Positions 1 through 7,916 of a DNA stretch of 50,746 nucleotides are shown in pieces (the first letter of the stretch is position 1; each line of letters begins with the position of its first letter). The position numbers were made by a program, and so were the translations under genes. The notes beneath the pieces were generated by a model. It was given only the letters and a program-made list of their open reading frames with translations. It did not search any database and was not told the DNA's origin. The stretch comes from Velocimicrobium porci (GTDB taxonomy: Bacteria > Bacillota > Clostridia > Lachnospirales > Lachnospiraceae): assembly GCF_009696045.1 (NCBI RefSeq), contig NZ_VUMT01000017.1, forward strand, positions 1-50,746, written 5' to 3'.

Positions 1-149
1 GAATTTTGGTCGAGGACATTATATCAAAAATGGGAGGTAAATGCTCTTTTTATTTGCAAACCTCCAATAAATTAAGGTTTTAAAAGAATTTTTAAAATAA
101 AATACGGGTAGTTTTTGACACTACCGAAAGAAAAAAGAGGATAAAAAAG
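1..149. other. Left-edge region with possible 3' end of an upstream gene
   Basis: Two plus-strand frames stay open from base 1: one stops at 38-40, the other runs to a stop at 81-83. Either could be the tail of a gene cut by the window edge, and I cannot identify a product. GGGAGGT (32-38) faces ACCTCC (60-65), but there is no U-tract, so I do not call a terminator. A 6-bp stem (107-112 with 120-125) lies just before the ribosome binding site of the next gene. Confidence 0.3.
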
Positions 150-755
150 ATGAAAGATCCATATGAAATACTAGGTATACAAAGAGGTGCTTCGGATGAG
201 GAAGTGAAAAAGGCGTATCGGAATCTTAGTCGGAGATATCATCCTGACGCGAATGTAAATAATCCGAATGCTGGCGAAGCAGAAGAAAAATTTAAAGAAA
301 TTCAGCAGGCATATGATCAAATTATGAAAGAAAAGGAACATGGGTATGGTGGAGCTGACTTTTATGGAAGTCAGAATACCTATCAGCAAGGACAAACAGA
401 ATCTGTTGAATATCAGGCAGCAGCAAATTATATTCGAAATGGATATTTTAATGAAGCATACCATGTACTTTCTGAAATAAAAGAACGAAATGCGATTTGG
501 TATTATTACAGTGCAATTGTCCAAAATGGGTTAGGAAATCAGATTAAAGCTTTAGAATATGCAAGACAGGCAATTGCCATGGAACCGGACAATTTTCAAT
601 ACCGTCAACTTTTATATCAGCTGGAAAATGGTGGACAATGGTATCAGACAAGGGGAAATGTTTATGGCAGTCCGATTGAGGATGCAAGTGGATTTTGTTG
701 GAAATTGTGTTTAATAAATGCAATTTGTAATTGCTGTTGTCTGCGTCCTTGTTAG
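150..755 (+). CDS. J-domain (DnaJ-like) protein with Cys-rich tail
   Basis: Residues 1-65 form a J domain with the HPD motif at residues 31-33, the element that stimulates Hsp70 (DnaK) ATPase. There is no G/F-rich region, zinc finger or substrate-binding C-terminal domain, so this is a short class C J protein and not DnaJ itself. Residues about 90-160 look like a pair of TPR-type helical repeats (alternating Ala, Tyr and Leu; [15 protein letters not shown]). The last 19 residues contain seven cysteines (CWKLC...CNCCC...C), which suggests metal binding or membrane/thiol association. The purine-rich AAAGAGGA stretch upstream is an acceptable ribosome binding site. The gene appears to stand alone, with 320 bp of AT-rich sequence after it. 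The client of this chaperone is unknown. Confidence 0.85.
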   Translation: MKDPYEILGIQRGASDEEVKKAYRNLSRRYHPDANVNNPNAGEAEEKFKEIQQAYDQIMKEKEHGYGGADFYGSQNTYQQGQTESVEYQAAANYIRNGYFNEAYHVLSEIKERNAIWYYYSAIVQNGLGNQIKALEYARQAIAMEPDNFQYRQLLYQLENGGQWYQTRGNVYGSPIEDASGFCWKLCLINAICNCCCLRPC

Positions 756-1075
756 GATGGATAATAAGCAGATTTGATAAAAAATTATCAAGTGAAATTT
801 ATCTATTTTTCACAAAATATTTTTAGCATTATATGTAAAAAGAAATACTAGAAAGTTGAATTTTAGTTAAAAAATTGTCAAAGTGTACAAAAGGTTGAAT
901 AATTATACTTAGAAACTATCAAAAATATAGATTTTTTAAAAAAAGAAGTTATAATATTTCACTTTTTATGTGGAATTGCAAATAAAACAGGTTGCACTTT
1001 GCCATCAAAAAGTATACAATTAAAATTGCGAAAAATTGGTTTATTTTTACCATAAATTGAATTGGAGGGCTGATA
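756..1075. other. AT-rich intergenic region upstream of the decarboxylase operon
   Basis: This 320-bp gap is very AT-rich. I see no open frame with a ribosome binding site and no clear RNA gene. Its right end carries the promoter candidate at 992-1020. A second, weaker -10-like TATACT lies at 904-909 with no good -35 partner. No clear terminator is visible for the J-domain gene. Confidence 0.5.
992..1020 (+). promoter_or_regulatory. Promoter of the decarboxylase operon
   Basis: TTGCAC (992-997), a 17-bp spacer and TACAAT (1015-1020) match a sigma-A-type promoter. Transcription would begin near 1027, giving a leader of about 50 nt before the GGAGGG ribosome binding site (1064-1069) and the ATG at 1076. 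This was found by eye and has not been tested. Confidence 0.6.
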
Positions 1076-2527
1076 ATGAGTAAGACTTCACAAACGTCTG
1101 CGATGAGCCGAATTGAGGCATTGTTAGACGAAAATAGTTTTGTTGAAATTGGTGCTCAAGTAACAAAGAGAAGTACAGATTTTAATTTGCAGGAAAAAAT
1201 GGTGCCAGCAGATGGTGTTATTACAGGATATGGGGTAATTGATTGTAATTTGGTATATGTTTATAGTCAAGATTCTACAGCACTTGGCGGATCTGTTGGT
1301 GAAATGCATGCAAAGAAAATTGCTCGTATTTACGATTTAGCATTAAAAGTTGGTGCACCGGTTATTGGATTAATTGATTGTGCGGGACTTCGTCTGCAAG
1401 AAGCAACTGATGCATTGGCAGGATTTGGTGAATTGTATTTAAAACAAACAATGGCTTCTGGTGTAATTCCACAGATTACAGCAATCTTTGGAACATGCGG
1501 TGGCGGTGTTGCTATTTCATCTTCCTTAAGTGATTTTACAATTATGGAAGAGAGCAATGGAAGATTATTTGTTAACTCACCAAACGCTTTGGCGGGTAAT
1601 TATAAAGAAAAGTGTGATACGAGTTCCGCAAAGTTTCAAGCAGAATCAGGTACCGTTGATTTTGTTGGGGCGGATGAAGAAGAAGTGTTAGAAAAAGTTA
1701 GAGAATTAATTACGATTCTTCCGACGAACAACGAAGATGATGATTCTTATGAAGAATGTACCGACAGTCTAAATCGTTTAGTGCCTTCTTTTGGAATGTT
1801 AACAGCAGATCCAGAAAAGGCATTGCGAGAATTATCGGATGACAATTATTTTATAGAAGTAAAAAAAGAATATGCAAAAGATATGGTTGTTGGCTTTATT
1901 CGTTTAAATGGCATGACGGTTGGAGTAGTTGCGAATCGTTTGGCATGTCTGGATGAAGAAAATAAGCCAATTGAGGAGTTTGATGGTCTTTCAACAAAGG
2001 GATGTAAAAAAGCAGCAGGATTTGTAAACTTCTGTGATGCCTTTAATATTCCAATCCTTACACTTACGAATGTAAACGGATATAAGGCAACCATGCACGA
2101 TGAAAGAAGTATTGCTGATGCGGCAGCAAAGCTTACATTTGCATTTGCTAATGCTACAGTTGCAAAAATTAACCTGATTACAGGAAAAGCATATGGAAGT
2201 GCTTACATAACAATGAACTCGAAACATATTGGAGCAGATTTAGTCTTTGCTCTTCCTACAGCAGAAATTGGAATGATGGAAGCAAAAGATGCGGTAGAAA
2301 TTATGTATGCAGGGGAAATTGCAAAGGCAAAAAATGCTTCTGAACTAATAGATGAAAAAGCTGCAGAATATAGTGCAATGCAAAGCAGTGCAGAATCGGC
2401 GGCAAAACGTGGTTATGTTGATAACATTATTGAGCCAGAGCAGGCAAGAAAACATTTAGCATATGCATTTGATATGTTATTTACAAAAAGAGAGAGTCGT
2501 CCCGGCAAAAAGCATGGAACGATTTAG
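1076..2527 (+). CDS. Acyl-CoA carboxyltransferase (12S / MmdA-like) subunit
   Basis: The whole protein matches the carboxyl_trans (crotonase-fold) family: the acyl-CoA carboxyltransferase of methylmalonyl-CoA or glutaconyl-CoA decarboxylases, propionyl-CoA carboxylase and the transcarboxylase 12S subunit. Visible family landmarks are GGSVGEMHAKKI, DALAGFGELY, the C-half block SKHIGADLVFALPTAEIG and the ending RGYVDNIIEP. At 483 aa it is shorter than typical members (about 510-525 aa), mainly at the N-terminus. The first CoA/oxyanion motif, usually SGGARIQE, reads CAGLRLQE (residues 102-109). The second reads GKAYGSAY (370-377) where relatives often have RKAYGGAY. The substrate is therefore uncertain. 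It is first in an operon with OadG, biotin carrier, OadB and a 5S-type subunit, which argues for a Na+-coupled decarboxylase or transcarboxylase. Confidence 0.85.
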   Translation: MSKTSQTSAMSRIEALLDENSFVEIGAQVTKRSTDFNLQEKMVPADGVITGYGVIDCNLVYVYSQDSTALGGSVGEMHAKKIARIYDLALKVGAPVIGLIDCAGLRLQEATDALAGFGELYLKQTMASGVIPQITAIFGTCGGGVAISSSLSDFTIMEESNGRLFVNSPNALAGNYKEKCDTSSAKFQAESGTVDFVGADEEEVLEKVRELITILPTNNEDDDSYEECTDSLNRLVPSFGMLTADPEKALRELSDDNYFIEVKKEYAKDMVVGFIRLNGMTVGVVANRLACLDEENKPIEEFDGLSTKGCKKAAGFVNFCDAFNIPILTLTNVNGYKATMHDERSIADAAAKLTFAFANATVAKINLITGKAYGSAYITMNSKHIGADLVFALPTAEIGMMEAKDAVEIMYAGEIAKAKNASELIDEKAAEYSAMQSSAESAAKRGYVDNIIEPEQARKHLAYAFDMLFTKRESRPGKKHGTI

Positions 2528-2543
2528 ATGAGGTGAGGCGAAT

Positions 2544-3266
2544 ATGAAGAAATTCTGGTTAAAATTATGTATGCTAGCCATGATTCTTACAATGTCTGTC
2601 GGTTTTGGAGTGACTGTTTACGCTTATGATGAAGAGGAAATTACTTATATTGCAGAGCAATATGTATCCAATTGGAATAGTACAGATTTTCAACAATATA
2701 TTGACACAGGTTCACTAGATGACCAGACATTAGAGCAGTTTACAAGTTGGCAAAATTTAAAAAATGAAATTGGAAAATATGATTCAATTACGGATACTGC
2801 AGTAGAAGAAAAAGACGGAACGATTTATGTAAAGGAAACGGTAAAATTTGAAAAAGGAAGTGTTATTTTAACTGTTTGCTTTGATAAGACAATTGCTGAT
2901 ACAAACGCGTATAATGCAGTTACACAGGTAACAGTAGAAAAAGCTGAAACTGGCGGTAATGCAAGTCTTACAGATGCTGCTGCGAACACATTAATGGGAA
3001 TGGGAACGGTATTTATTATATTAATTTTCATTTCATTTTTAATATCATTATTAAAATTTGTTCCTAAGTTATTACAAAAGAAAGAAGTTGAAAAGAAAGA
3101 GGAGATTGGAGTTTCAACGACTTCGAATGTAATCGGAAAGGAACAAGAGGAGCTTAGTAATGACAAAGAATTAGTAGCAGTTATTACGGCTGCAATTATG
3201 GCGTCAATGGAAGAGGAAGCTCCTGAAGATGGATTGATTGTGCGTTCAATTCGTCGTAGACACTAA
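2544..3266 (+). CDS. oadG: OadG-like gamma subunit of the Na+-pumping decarboxylase
   Basis: The gamma chain is the small membrane subunit that holds the decarboxylase complex together. The protein has a Sec signal or first membrane segment (residues 5-27, ending VYA), an extracytoplasmic domain of about 115 residues (30-145) and one strong transmembrane helix (about 151-173). A charged cytoplasmic tail contains the OadG-like stretch ELVAVITAAIMASMEEE. At 240 aa it is much longer than classical OadG (about 80-120 aa) because of the extra external domain, whose role is unknown. The GAGGTGAGG ribosome binding site sits just upstream, 16 bp after the 12S gene. Assignment rests on topology, the C-terminal pattern and operon position. 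Confidence 0.75.
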   Translation: MKKFWLKLCMLAMILTMSVGFGVTVYAYDEEEITYIAEQYVSNWNSTDFQQYIDTGSLDDQTLEQFTSWQNLKNEIGKYDSITDTAVEEKDGTIYVKETVKFEKGSVILTVCFDKTIADTNAYNAVTQVTVEKAETGGNASLTDAAANTLMGMGTVFIILIFISFLISLLKFVPKLLQKKEVEKKEEIGVSTTSNVIGKEQEELSNDKELVAVITAAIMASMEEEAPEDGLIVRSIRRRH

Positions 3267-3295
3267 ATTTTAAAAGTTAAAATGAAAATAAAGAG

Positions 3296-3352
3296 GGTTA
3301 AAAGAATAGAACAAAGGAAAGGAAAATATGCATCTGCCCAGCTCTTTTAACC
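3296..3352 (+). promoter_or_regulatory. Intercistronic hairpin enclosing a ribosome binding site
   Basis: GGTTAAAAGA (3296-3305) and TCTTTTAACC (3343-3352) form a perfect 10-bp stem. The 37-nt loop contains a strong purine-rich ribosome binding site (AAAGGAAAGGA) and an ATG at 3328. A short T-rich stretch (GATTTTAT) follows. It could be a weak attenuator, an RNA-processing or stability element that sets subunit ratios, or a control on initiation at 3328. Confidence 0.5.
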
Positions 3353-3402
3353 GATTTTATAGGGCAGTATCACAAAAGTTTGTGGTAGGCATGGGTATAA
3401 AT

Positions 3403-3765
3403 ATGAAAAATTATACAATTACTGTAAATGGAACTGTTTATGATGTTACTGTAGAAGAGGGGACAGGAAATGGAAGTTCTGTGAATATTCCAAAGGCTCC
3501 TGTTAAGTCAGCTCCTGCAAAAAAAGTTACACAACCGGCAGGTGGTGAAGGAACGGTGAAAGTAAATGCACCAATGCCGGGTAAAATACTTGATATAAAA
3601 GCAAAAGCCGGTCAATCTGTAAAACGTGGCGAAGTTATTTTAATTTTGGAAGCTATGAAGATGGAAAATGAAGTAGTAGCTCCAGAGGACGGAACAATTG
3701 CCGGTATTAATGTAGCAGTTGGAGATTCCGTAGAATCAGGAGAAGTTTTGGCCACATTAAACTAG
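3403..3765 (+). CDS. Biotin carboxyl carrier protein of the decarboxylase
   Basis: This is the mobile biotin carrier that takes CO2 from the carboxyltransferase to the membrane decarboxylase. From the ATG at 3403 it is 120 aa. It has a short N-terminal segment, an Ala/Pro/Lys linker (about 30-48) and a biotinyl domain (about 50-120) with the AMKM biotinylation motif; the modified lysine is residue 86. The start is uncertain. Relatives begin at [10 protein letters not shown] (3403), but the ribosome binding site there is weak (GGGT). An in-frame ATG at 3328 has a far better one and would add 25 unusual residues, partly coded by the hairpin arm at 3343-3352. The linker is shorter than in many OadA biotin tails. 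One carrier is shared by the two carboxyltransferases of this operon. Confidence 0.9.
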   Translation: MKNYTITVNGTVYDVTVEEGTGNGSSVNIPKAPVKSAPAKKVTQPAGGEGTVKVNAPMPGKILDIKAKAGQSVKRGEVILILEAMKMENEVVAPEDGTIAGINVAVGDSVESGEVLATLN

Positions 3766-3802
3766 GATTTATGATAAATCGAACCGGGAGGTATCAAATT
3801 AC

Positions 3803-4927
3803 ATGGATTATATTATAAATACGATAGAGAATTTAATGGGTCAGACAGCATTTTGCTCCCTTACATGGAAAAATTATTTAATGATTGTAATTGCCCTTAT
3901 TTTTCTTTATCTGGCAATAAAAAAAGAATACGAACCACTCCTTTTGGTACCAATTTCTTTTGGTATGCTTTTAGTTAATATGTATCCTCCTATTATGGAG
4001 GAGGGAGGATTACTGCATTTCTTTTATCTTTTAGATGAATGGAGTATTCTTCCATCGCTTATTTTCTTAGGAGTTGGAGCTATGACAGATTTTGGTCCGC
4101 TAATAGCAAACCCAGGTAGTTTTTTATTAGGGGCGGCTGCTCAATTTGGTATATTTACAGCATACATAATGGCAATTTTAATGGGATTCAATGGAAAGGC
4201 TGCCGCAGCGATTTCTATTATCGGTGGTGCTGACGGTCCTACTTCTATTTTCTTGGCCGGTAAGCTTGGTCAGTCAACTTATATGGGAGCAATTGCTGTT
4301 GCTGCTTATTCTTATATGTCTTTAGTACCAATTATCCAGCCACCAATTATGAGATTACTTACAACAGAAAAAGAACGTAAAATTAAGATGGAACAATTAC
4401 GTCCGGTATCAAAACTGGAAAAGATTTTATTCCCTGTTACGGTTACTATTGTTGTAGTCATGATTCTTCCATCGACAGCACCATTGATTGGTATGTTAAT
4501 GTTGGGTAATTTGTTTAGAGAATCAGGCGTTGTAAAACAGTTGACAGAAACCGCTTCGAACGCACTGATGTATATCGTAGTTATTTTACTTGGTACATCG
4601 GTTGGAGCAACAACGAGTGCAGAAGCATTCTTAAAAATAACTACCTTAAAAATTGTACTTCTTGGTCTGATTGCCTTTGCTGTAGGAACAGCGGCCGGAG
4701 TACTATTTGGTAAGTTGATGTGCAAAGTAACACATGGAAAAATCAATCCATTAATTGGTTCAGCAGGTGTGTCTGCCGTTCCGATGGCAGCCCGTGTATC
4801 GCAGAAAGTTGGTTCAGAGGCAGATCCAACGAATTTCCTGTTAATGCATGCAATGGGTCCAAATGTTGCCGGAGTTATTGGTACCGCAGTAGCAGCGGGT
4901 GTGTTTATGGCAATTTTTGGAGTTTAG
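3803..4927 (+). CDS. oadB: Na+-pumping decarboxylase beta subunit (OadB/MmdB/GcdB)
   Basis: This integral membrane subunit decarboxylates carboxybiotin and exports Na+ using the free energy released. It is 374 aa, the family's normal length, with many hydrophobic segments. The diagnostic loop GGADGPTSI lies at residues 141-149; its Asp144 corresponds to the aspartate essential for Na+ transport in characterised OadB. The C-terminal block [17 protein letters not shown] begins at residue 344 and carries the conserved polar residues of the channel. A GGGAGGT ribosome binding site precedes the ATG. The gene follows the biotin carrier by 37 bp and precedes the 5S subunit. Sequence alone cannot separate the Oad, Mmd and Gcd beta subunits. 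Confidence 0.93.
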   Translation: MDYIINTIENLMGQTAFCSLTWKNYLMIVIALIFLYLAIKKEYEPLLLVPISFGMLLVNMYPPIMEEGGLLHFFYLLDEWSILPSLIFLGVGAMTDFGPLIANPGSFLLGAAAQFGIFTAYIMAILMGFNGKAAAAISIIGGADGPTSIFLAGKLGQSTYMGAIAVAAYSYMSLVPIIQPPIMRLLTTEKERKIKMEQLRPVSKLEKILFPVTVTIVVVMILPSTAPLIGMLMLGNLFRESGVVKQLTETASNALMYIVVILLGTSVGATTSAEAFLKITTLKIVLLGLIAFAVGTAAGVLFGKLMCKVTHGKINPLIGSAGVSAVPMAARVSQKVGSEADPTNFLLMHAMGPNVAGVIGTAVAAGVFMAIFGV

Positions 4928-4960
4928 TTATGAGAATATCAATTACTAGGAGGTAGAATA

Positions 4961-6373
4961 ATGGCAAAACAAGCTAAAAAACCCGTAAAAATTACGGAAA
5001 CTATATTGCGTGATGCACATCAATCGTTGATAGCAACAAGAATGACAACAGAACAAATGCTTCCAATTATAGATAAGATGGATAAGGTTGGTTATCATTC
5101 CGTAGAATGTTGGGGTGGAGCTACATTTGATGCTTCTCTCCGTTTCTTAAAAGAAGATCCATGGGAAAGATTACGTAAACTAAGAGATGGATTTAAAAAT
5201 ACCAAACTTCAAATGTTGTTCCGTGGTCAGAACATACTAGGTTATAATCATTATGCAGACGATGTTGTAGAATATTTTGTTCAAAAATCAATTGCAAATG
5301 GTATTGATATTATTCGTATTTTCGATTGTTTGAATGATATTCGGAATTTGCAGACCGCAGTAAAAGCGGCAAATAAAGAGAAGGGGCATGCACAAGTTGC
5401 ACTTAGTTACACTTTGGGTGATGCTTATACGTTAGATTATTGGACGGATATTGCAAAGAAAATTCAAGACATGGGTGCAAATTCTTTATGTATTAAAGAT
5501 ATGGCAGGGCTTTTAACACCTTATAAAGCAGAAGAACTTGTAAAAGCATTAAAAGAAAGTGTTTCGATTCCAATTGACTTACATACCCATTATACATCTG
5601 GTGTTGCATCAATGACTTACTTAAAAGCAGTAGAGGCAGGATGTGATATTATTGATACAGCGATGTCACCATTTGCATTAGGAACAAGCCAGCCGGCAAC
5701 GGAAGTTATGGCGGAAGTGTTTAAAGAAACCCCATATGATCCTAAGTTTGATCAGGCTTTATTAGCTGAAATTGCAGAATATTTCAGACCAATTCGGGAA
5801 CATGCTTTAGAAACAGGCTTATTAAATCCAAAAGTACTAGGTGTTAATATTAAAACCTTAATGTATCAGGTTCCTGGAGGCATGTTATCGAATTTAGTAT
5901 CTCAATTAAAGGAAATGGGACAGGAAGACAAATATTATGAAGTATTGGAAGAGGTACCTAGAGTTCGTAAAGACTTTGGTGAACCACCATTAGTTACACC
6001 TTCCTCTCAGATTGTTGGTACTCAGGCGGTATTAAATGTAGTAACAGGCGAGCGATATAAGATGGTCACGAAAGAGTCTAAAAAGTTACTTTCAGGAGAG
6101 TTTGGACAGACAGTGAAACCATTTAATAAAGAAGTACAGAAGAAATGTATTGGTAATACAAAGCCAATTACTTGCCGCCCGGCAGATTTAATTAAACCAC
6201 AGTTAAAAGAAATTGAAAAAGAGATGGCAAGATATAAACAACAGGATGAAGATGTATTAACCTACGCCTTGTTCCCACAAGTTGCTACTGAATTCTTTGA
6301 ATATCGGGAAGCACAACAAAAGAAAGTTGATAAAAGTATAGCAGATAAAGAAAATAAGGCTTATCCGGTATAA
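4961..6373 (+). CDS. oadA: Oxaloacetate decarboxylase alpha / transcarboxylase 5S-type carboxyltransferase
   Basis: This subunit transfers the carboxyl group of oxaloacetate to biotin (or the reverse with pyruvate). The N-terminal HMGL-like TIM barrel (about 10-280) has metal ligand Asp18 in RDAHQS, the carbamylated lysine position Lys179 (IKDMAG) and metal ligands His208 and His210 (DLHTH). It is followed by the conserved PYC_OADA domain (about 300-450). At 470 aa it stops before any biotinyl domain, so it must use the free biotin carrier encoded upstream, like the Propionibacterium 5S subunit. AGGAGGT (4948-4954) fixes the start. It is last in the operon, and a strong terminator follows. 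Confidence 0.93.
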   Translation: MAKQAKKPVKITETILRDAHQSLIATRMTTEQMLPIIDKMDKVGYHSVECWGGATFDASLRFLKEDPWERLRKLRDGFKNTKLQMLFRGQNILGYNHYADDVVEYFVQKSIANGIDIIRIFDCLNDIRNLQTAVKAANKEKGHAQVALSYTLGDAYTLDYWTDIAKKIQDMGANSLCIKDMAGLLTPYKAEELVKALKESVSIPIDLHTHYTSGVASMTYLKAVEAGCDIIDTAMSPFALGTSQPATEVMAEVFKETPYDPKFDQALLAEIAEYFRPIREHALETGLLNPKVLGVNIKTLMYQVPGGMLSNLVSQLKEMGQEDKYYEVLEEVPRVRKDFGEPPLVTPSSQIVGTQAVLNVVTGERYKMVTKESKKLLSGEFGQTVKPFNKEVQKKCIGNTKPITCRPADLIKPQLKEIEKEMARYKQQDEDVLTYALFPQVATEFFEYREAQQKKVDKSIADKENKAYPV

Positions 6374-6383
6374 TTTGGATAGA

Positions 6384-6424
6384 AAAACTGACCTAGAAAT
6401 CTAACGATTGAAGGTCAGTTTTTT
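6384..6424 (+). terminator. Terminator of the decarboxylase operon
   Basis: AAAACTGACCT (6384-6394) pairs with AGGTCAGTTTT (6412-6422), an 11-bp perfect stem that runs into a T-tract. It lies 10 bp after the 5S-type gene. Confidence 0.9.
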
Positions 6425-6456
6425 CGTATTGTTCTATTAATGAATAATTGTCTCAT

Positions 6457-6539
6457 TTTCAGCTGAAATAGTAAACTATTCTCATATTTGTAGGATAGTT
6501 ACTTTTATAGTGGAAAATAGGTATATTATTTAATATAAT
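6457..6539 (+). promoter_or_regulatory. Palindrome and possible promoter before the M50-like gene
   Basis: The 288-bp gap 6374-6661 holds, after the terminator, a perfect 12-bp palindrome TTTCAGCTGAAA (6457-6468). A plausible promoter follows: TGGAAA (6511-6516), 17 bp, TATAAT (6534-6539). The -35 is weak, and the leader of about 115 nt before the next ATG is unexplained. No credible small gene is seen in the gap. Confidence 0.4.
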
Positions 6540-6661
6540 AGGGAAAGAAGTGTTTTACCTATATCTTGCATACTAATACTATATTATTCGTAATATGCGT
6601 AAAAGCTTTGCAAATCACATCACCATTTCATTATTAAAATAAAACAAAGGAACATACACAT

Positions 6662-7807
6662 ATGAAAAAATTTCTAAAAAAGATAAAACATATTTTTCCT
6701 CTTTTTTTACTTGGAGGAATACTTGGTTGGTTCATAAGTTATATTTTGGAAAGATATATAGATAAAAATGAGTGTAATCCATTGATTACCGTTTTAATTT
6801 TTTTTGTTTTTCTTATTTTATGCTATCAACTTCAAATTATATTACATGAACTCGGACATTTGTTGTTCGGTCTCCTTACAGGATACAAATTTATTTCATT
6901 TCGAATTGGAAACATAATATGGATAAAGAACAATGAAAAGATTGTAAAAGGGCGATATAAATTGCAGGGAACAGGAGGGCAGTGTATTATGCTTCCTCCA
7001 GAATTGAAAAACGGTTTTGTTCCATATCTATGGTATAATTTAGGCGGTGTCATTATTAATTTATCTGTATCAATTATAAGCATTTTAATTGAAAAACAGA
7101 CACGATCCTACACCCATTTAAGTGTAATGCTCTTATTCTGCTTCGCATTAACTTTGACTGGTTTTTTTTGTGCAATAACAAATGGAATTCCATACTATTC
7201 AAATGCAATGGTAAATGATGGGTATCATATAATGTCTCTAAAAAAGAGTCGGATTGTACAAAAATCCTATTATGTTATGTTAAAAACGAATGCGTTACAG
7301 GTAAAAGGAAAACGAATTGGAGAATTGCCTTATGAATGGTTTTTGCTTCCGGAAGAAGCAGATTTAAGTAATCCGATTAATGCTTCGATACGTATTTTAG
7401 AAGGAAATTGGTACTATGACAAATTACAATTTGAAGAAGCCAGAATATGTTATGAAACGCTGTTAAATTCCTCTGTTACAATACTTAATGTATTAAAACG
7501 AGAATTATTATGTGAACTTTTATTTTTTGAATTAGTTTCATTTCAAAGAGAAGAAGTCATTCATTCTTTATATACAAAAGAGCTAATACGATATATTGAA
7601 GCTATGAAGTTTATGATAAATAAACAAAAGCTTAGATATGCCTGTGCGGTTGTAATAGATCAGGATTTAGAAAAAGCAAACAAAATTTATACATGTGCTT
7701 GGCAAAATAAAGAAAATTTTTGCATCAAGGGGGAAGCTGAAATGGAATTTGAAGTATTAGAATGGACAAAAAAGTATTTTGAAAATAAAAAAATACTTGA
7801 CAAATAA
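6662..7807 (+). CDS. Membrane M50-family-like zinc metalloprotease
   Basis: Hydrophobic helices at about 12-31 and 38-60 lead into HELGH (residues 62-66), the HExxH zinc motif inside a membrane helix typical of site-2-protease-like M50 enzymes. A later NDG (185-187, in AMVNDGYHIM) sits where M50 enzymes have the third zinc ligand (NPDG or NxDG). Further membrane segments lie at about 117-140 and 152-175. The C-terminal 170 residues are soluble and helical and may be TPR-like. It could cleave a membrane substrate such as an anti-sigma factor or toxin precursor, but no partner gene is adjacent. The AAAGGA ribosome binding site is about 10 nt upstream. Codon use is as AT-rich as its surroundings. 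Confidence 0.7.
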   Translation: MKKFLKKIKHIFPLFLLGGILGWFISYILERYIDKNECNPLITVLIFFVFLILCYQLQIILHELGHLLFGLLTGYKFISFRIGNIIWIKNNEKIVKGRYKLQGTGGQCIMLPPELKNGFVPYLWYNLGGVIINLSVSIISILIEKQTRSYTHLSVMLLFCFALTLTGFFCAITNGIPYYSNAMVNDGYHIMSLKKSRIVQKSYYVMLKTNALQVKGKRIGELPYEWFLLPEEADLSNPINASIRILEGNWYYDKLQFEEARICYETLLNSSVTILNVLKRELLCELLFFELVSFQREEVIHSLYTKELIRYIEAMKFMINKQKLRYACAVVIDQDLEKANKIYTCAWQNKENFCIKGEAEMEFEVLEWTKKYFENKKILDK

Positions 7808-7825
7808 GAAAATTCTATTTATACT

Positions 7826-7875
7826 ACCACCTGTAAAGAAAAAAACTTGACAGGTGGTGTTTCATGTGTTAGAAT
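7826..7875 (+). promoter_or_regulatory. ylxM-ffh promoter overlapping an inverted repeat
   Basis: TTGACA (7847-7852), 17 bp and TAGAAT (7870-7875), with an extended -10 TG at 7867-7868, form a near-consensus promoter. The -35 lies in the right arm of a perfect 9-bp inverted repeat (7826-7834 with 7850-7858). Transcription would begin near 7881, downstream of the GTG codons that give the longest reading frame. Confidence 0.7.
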
Positions 7876-7916
7876 CTTCTAGGCTGGTAAAAAATGAACA
7901 GTTAAAGCAAGATACA

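Noticed and set aside
32-65. GGGAGGT/ACCTCC pair as a terminator
   Set aside because: The stem is only six pairs with a 20-nt loop and no U-tract follows.
904-909. TATACT as a second operon promoter
   Set aside because: No -35-like sequence lies 16-18 bp upstream.
6594-6641. 15-codon open frame before the M50-like gene
   Set aside because: No ribosome binding site and no recognisable peptide signature.
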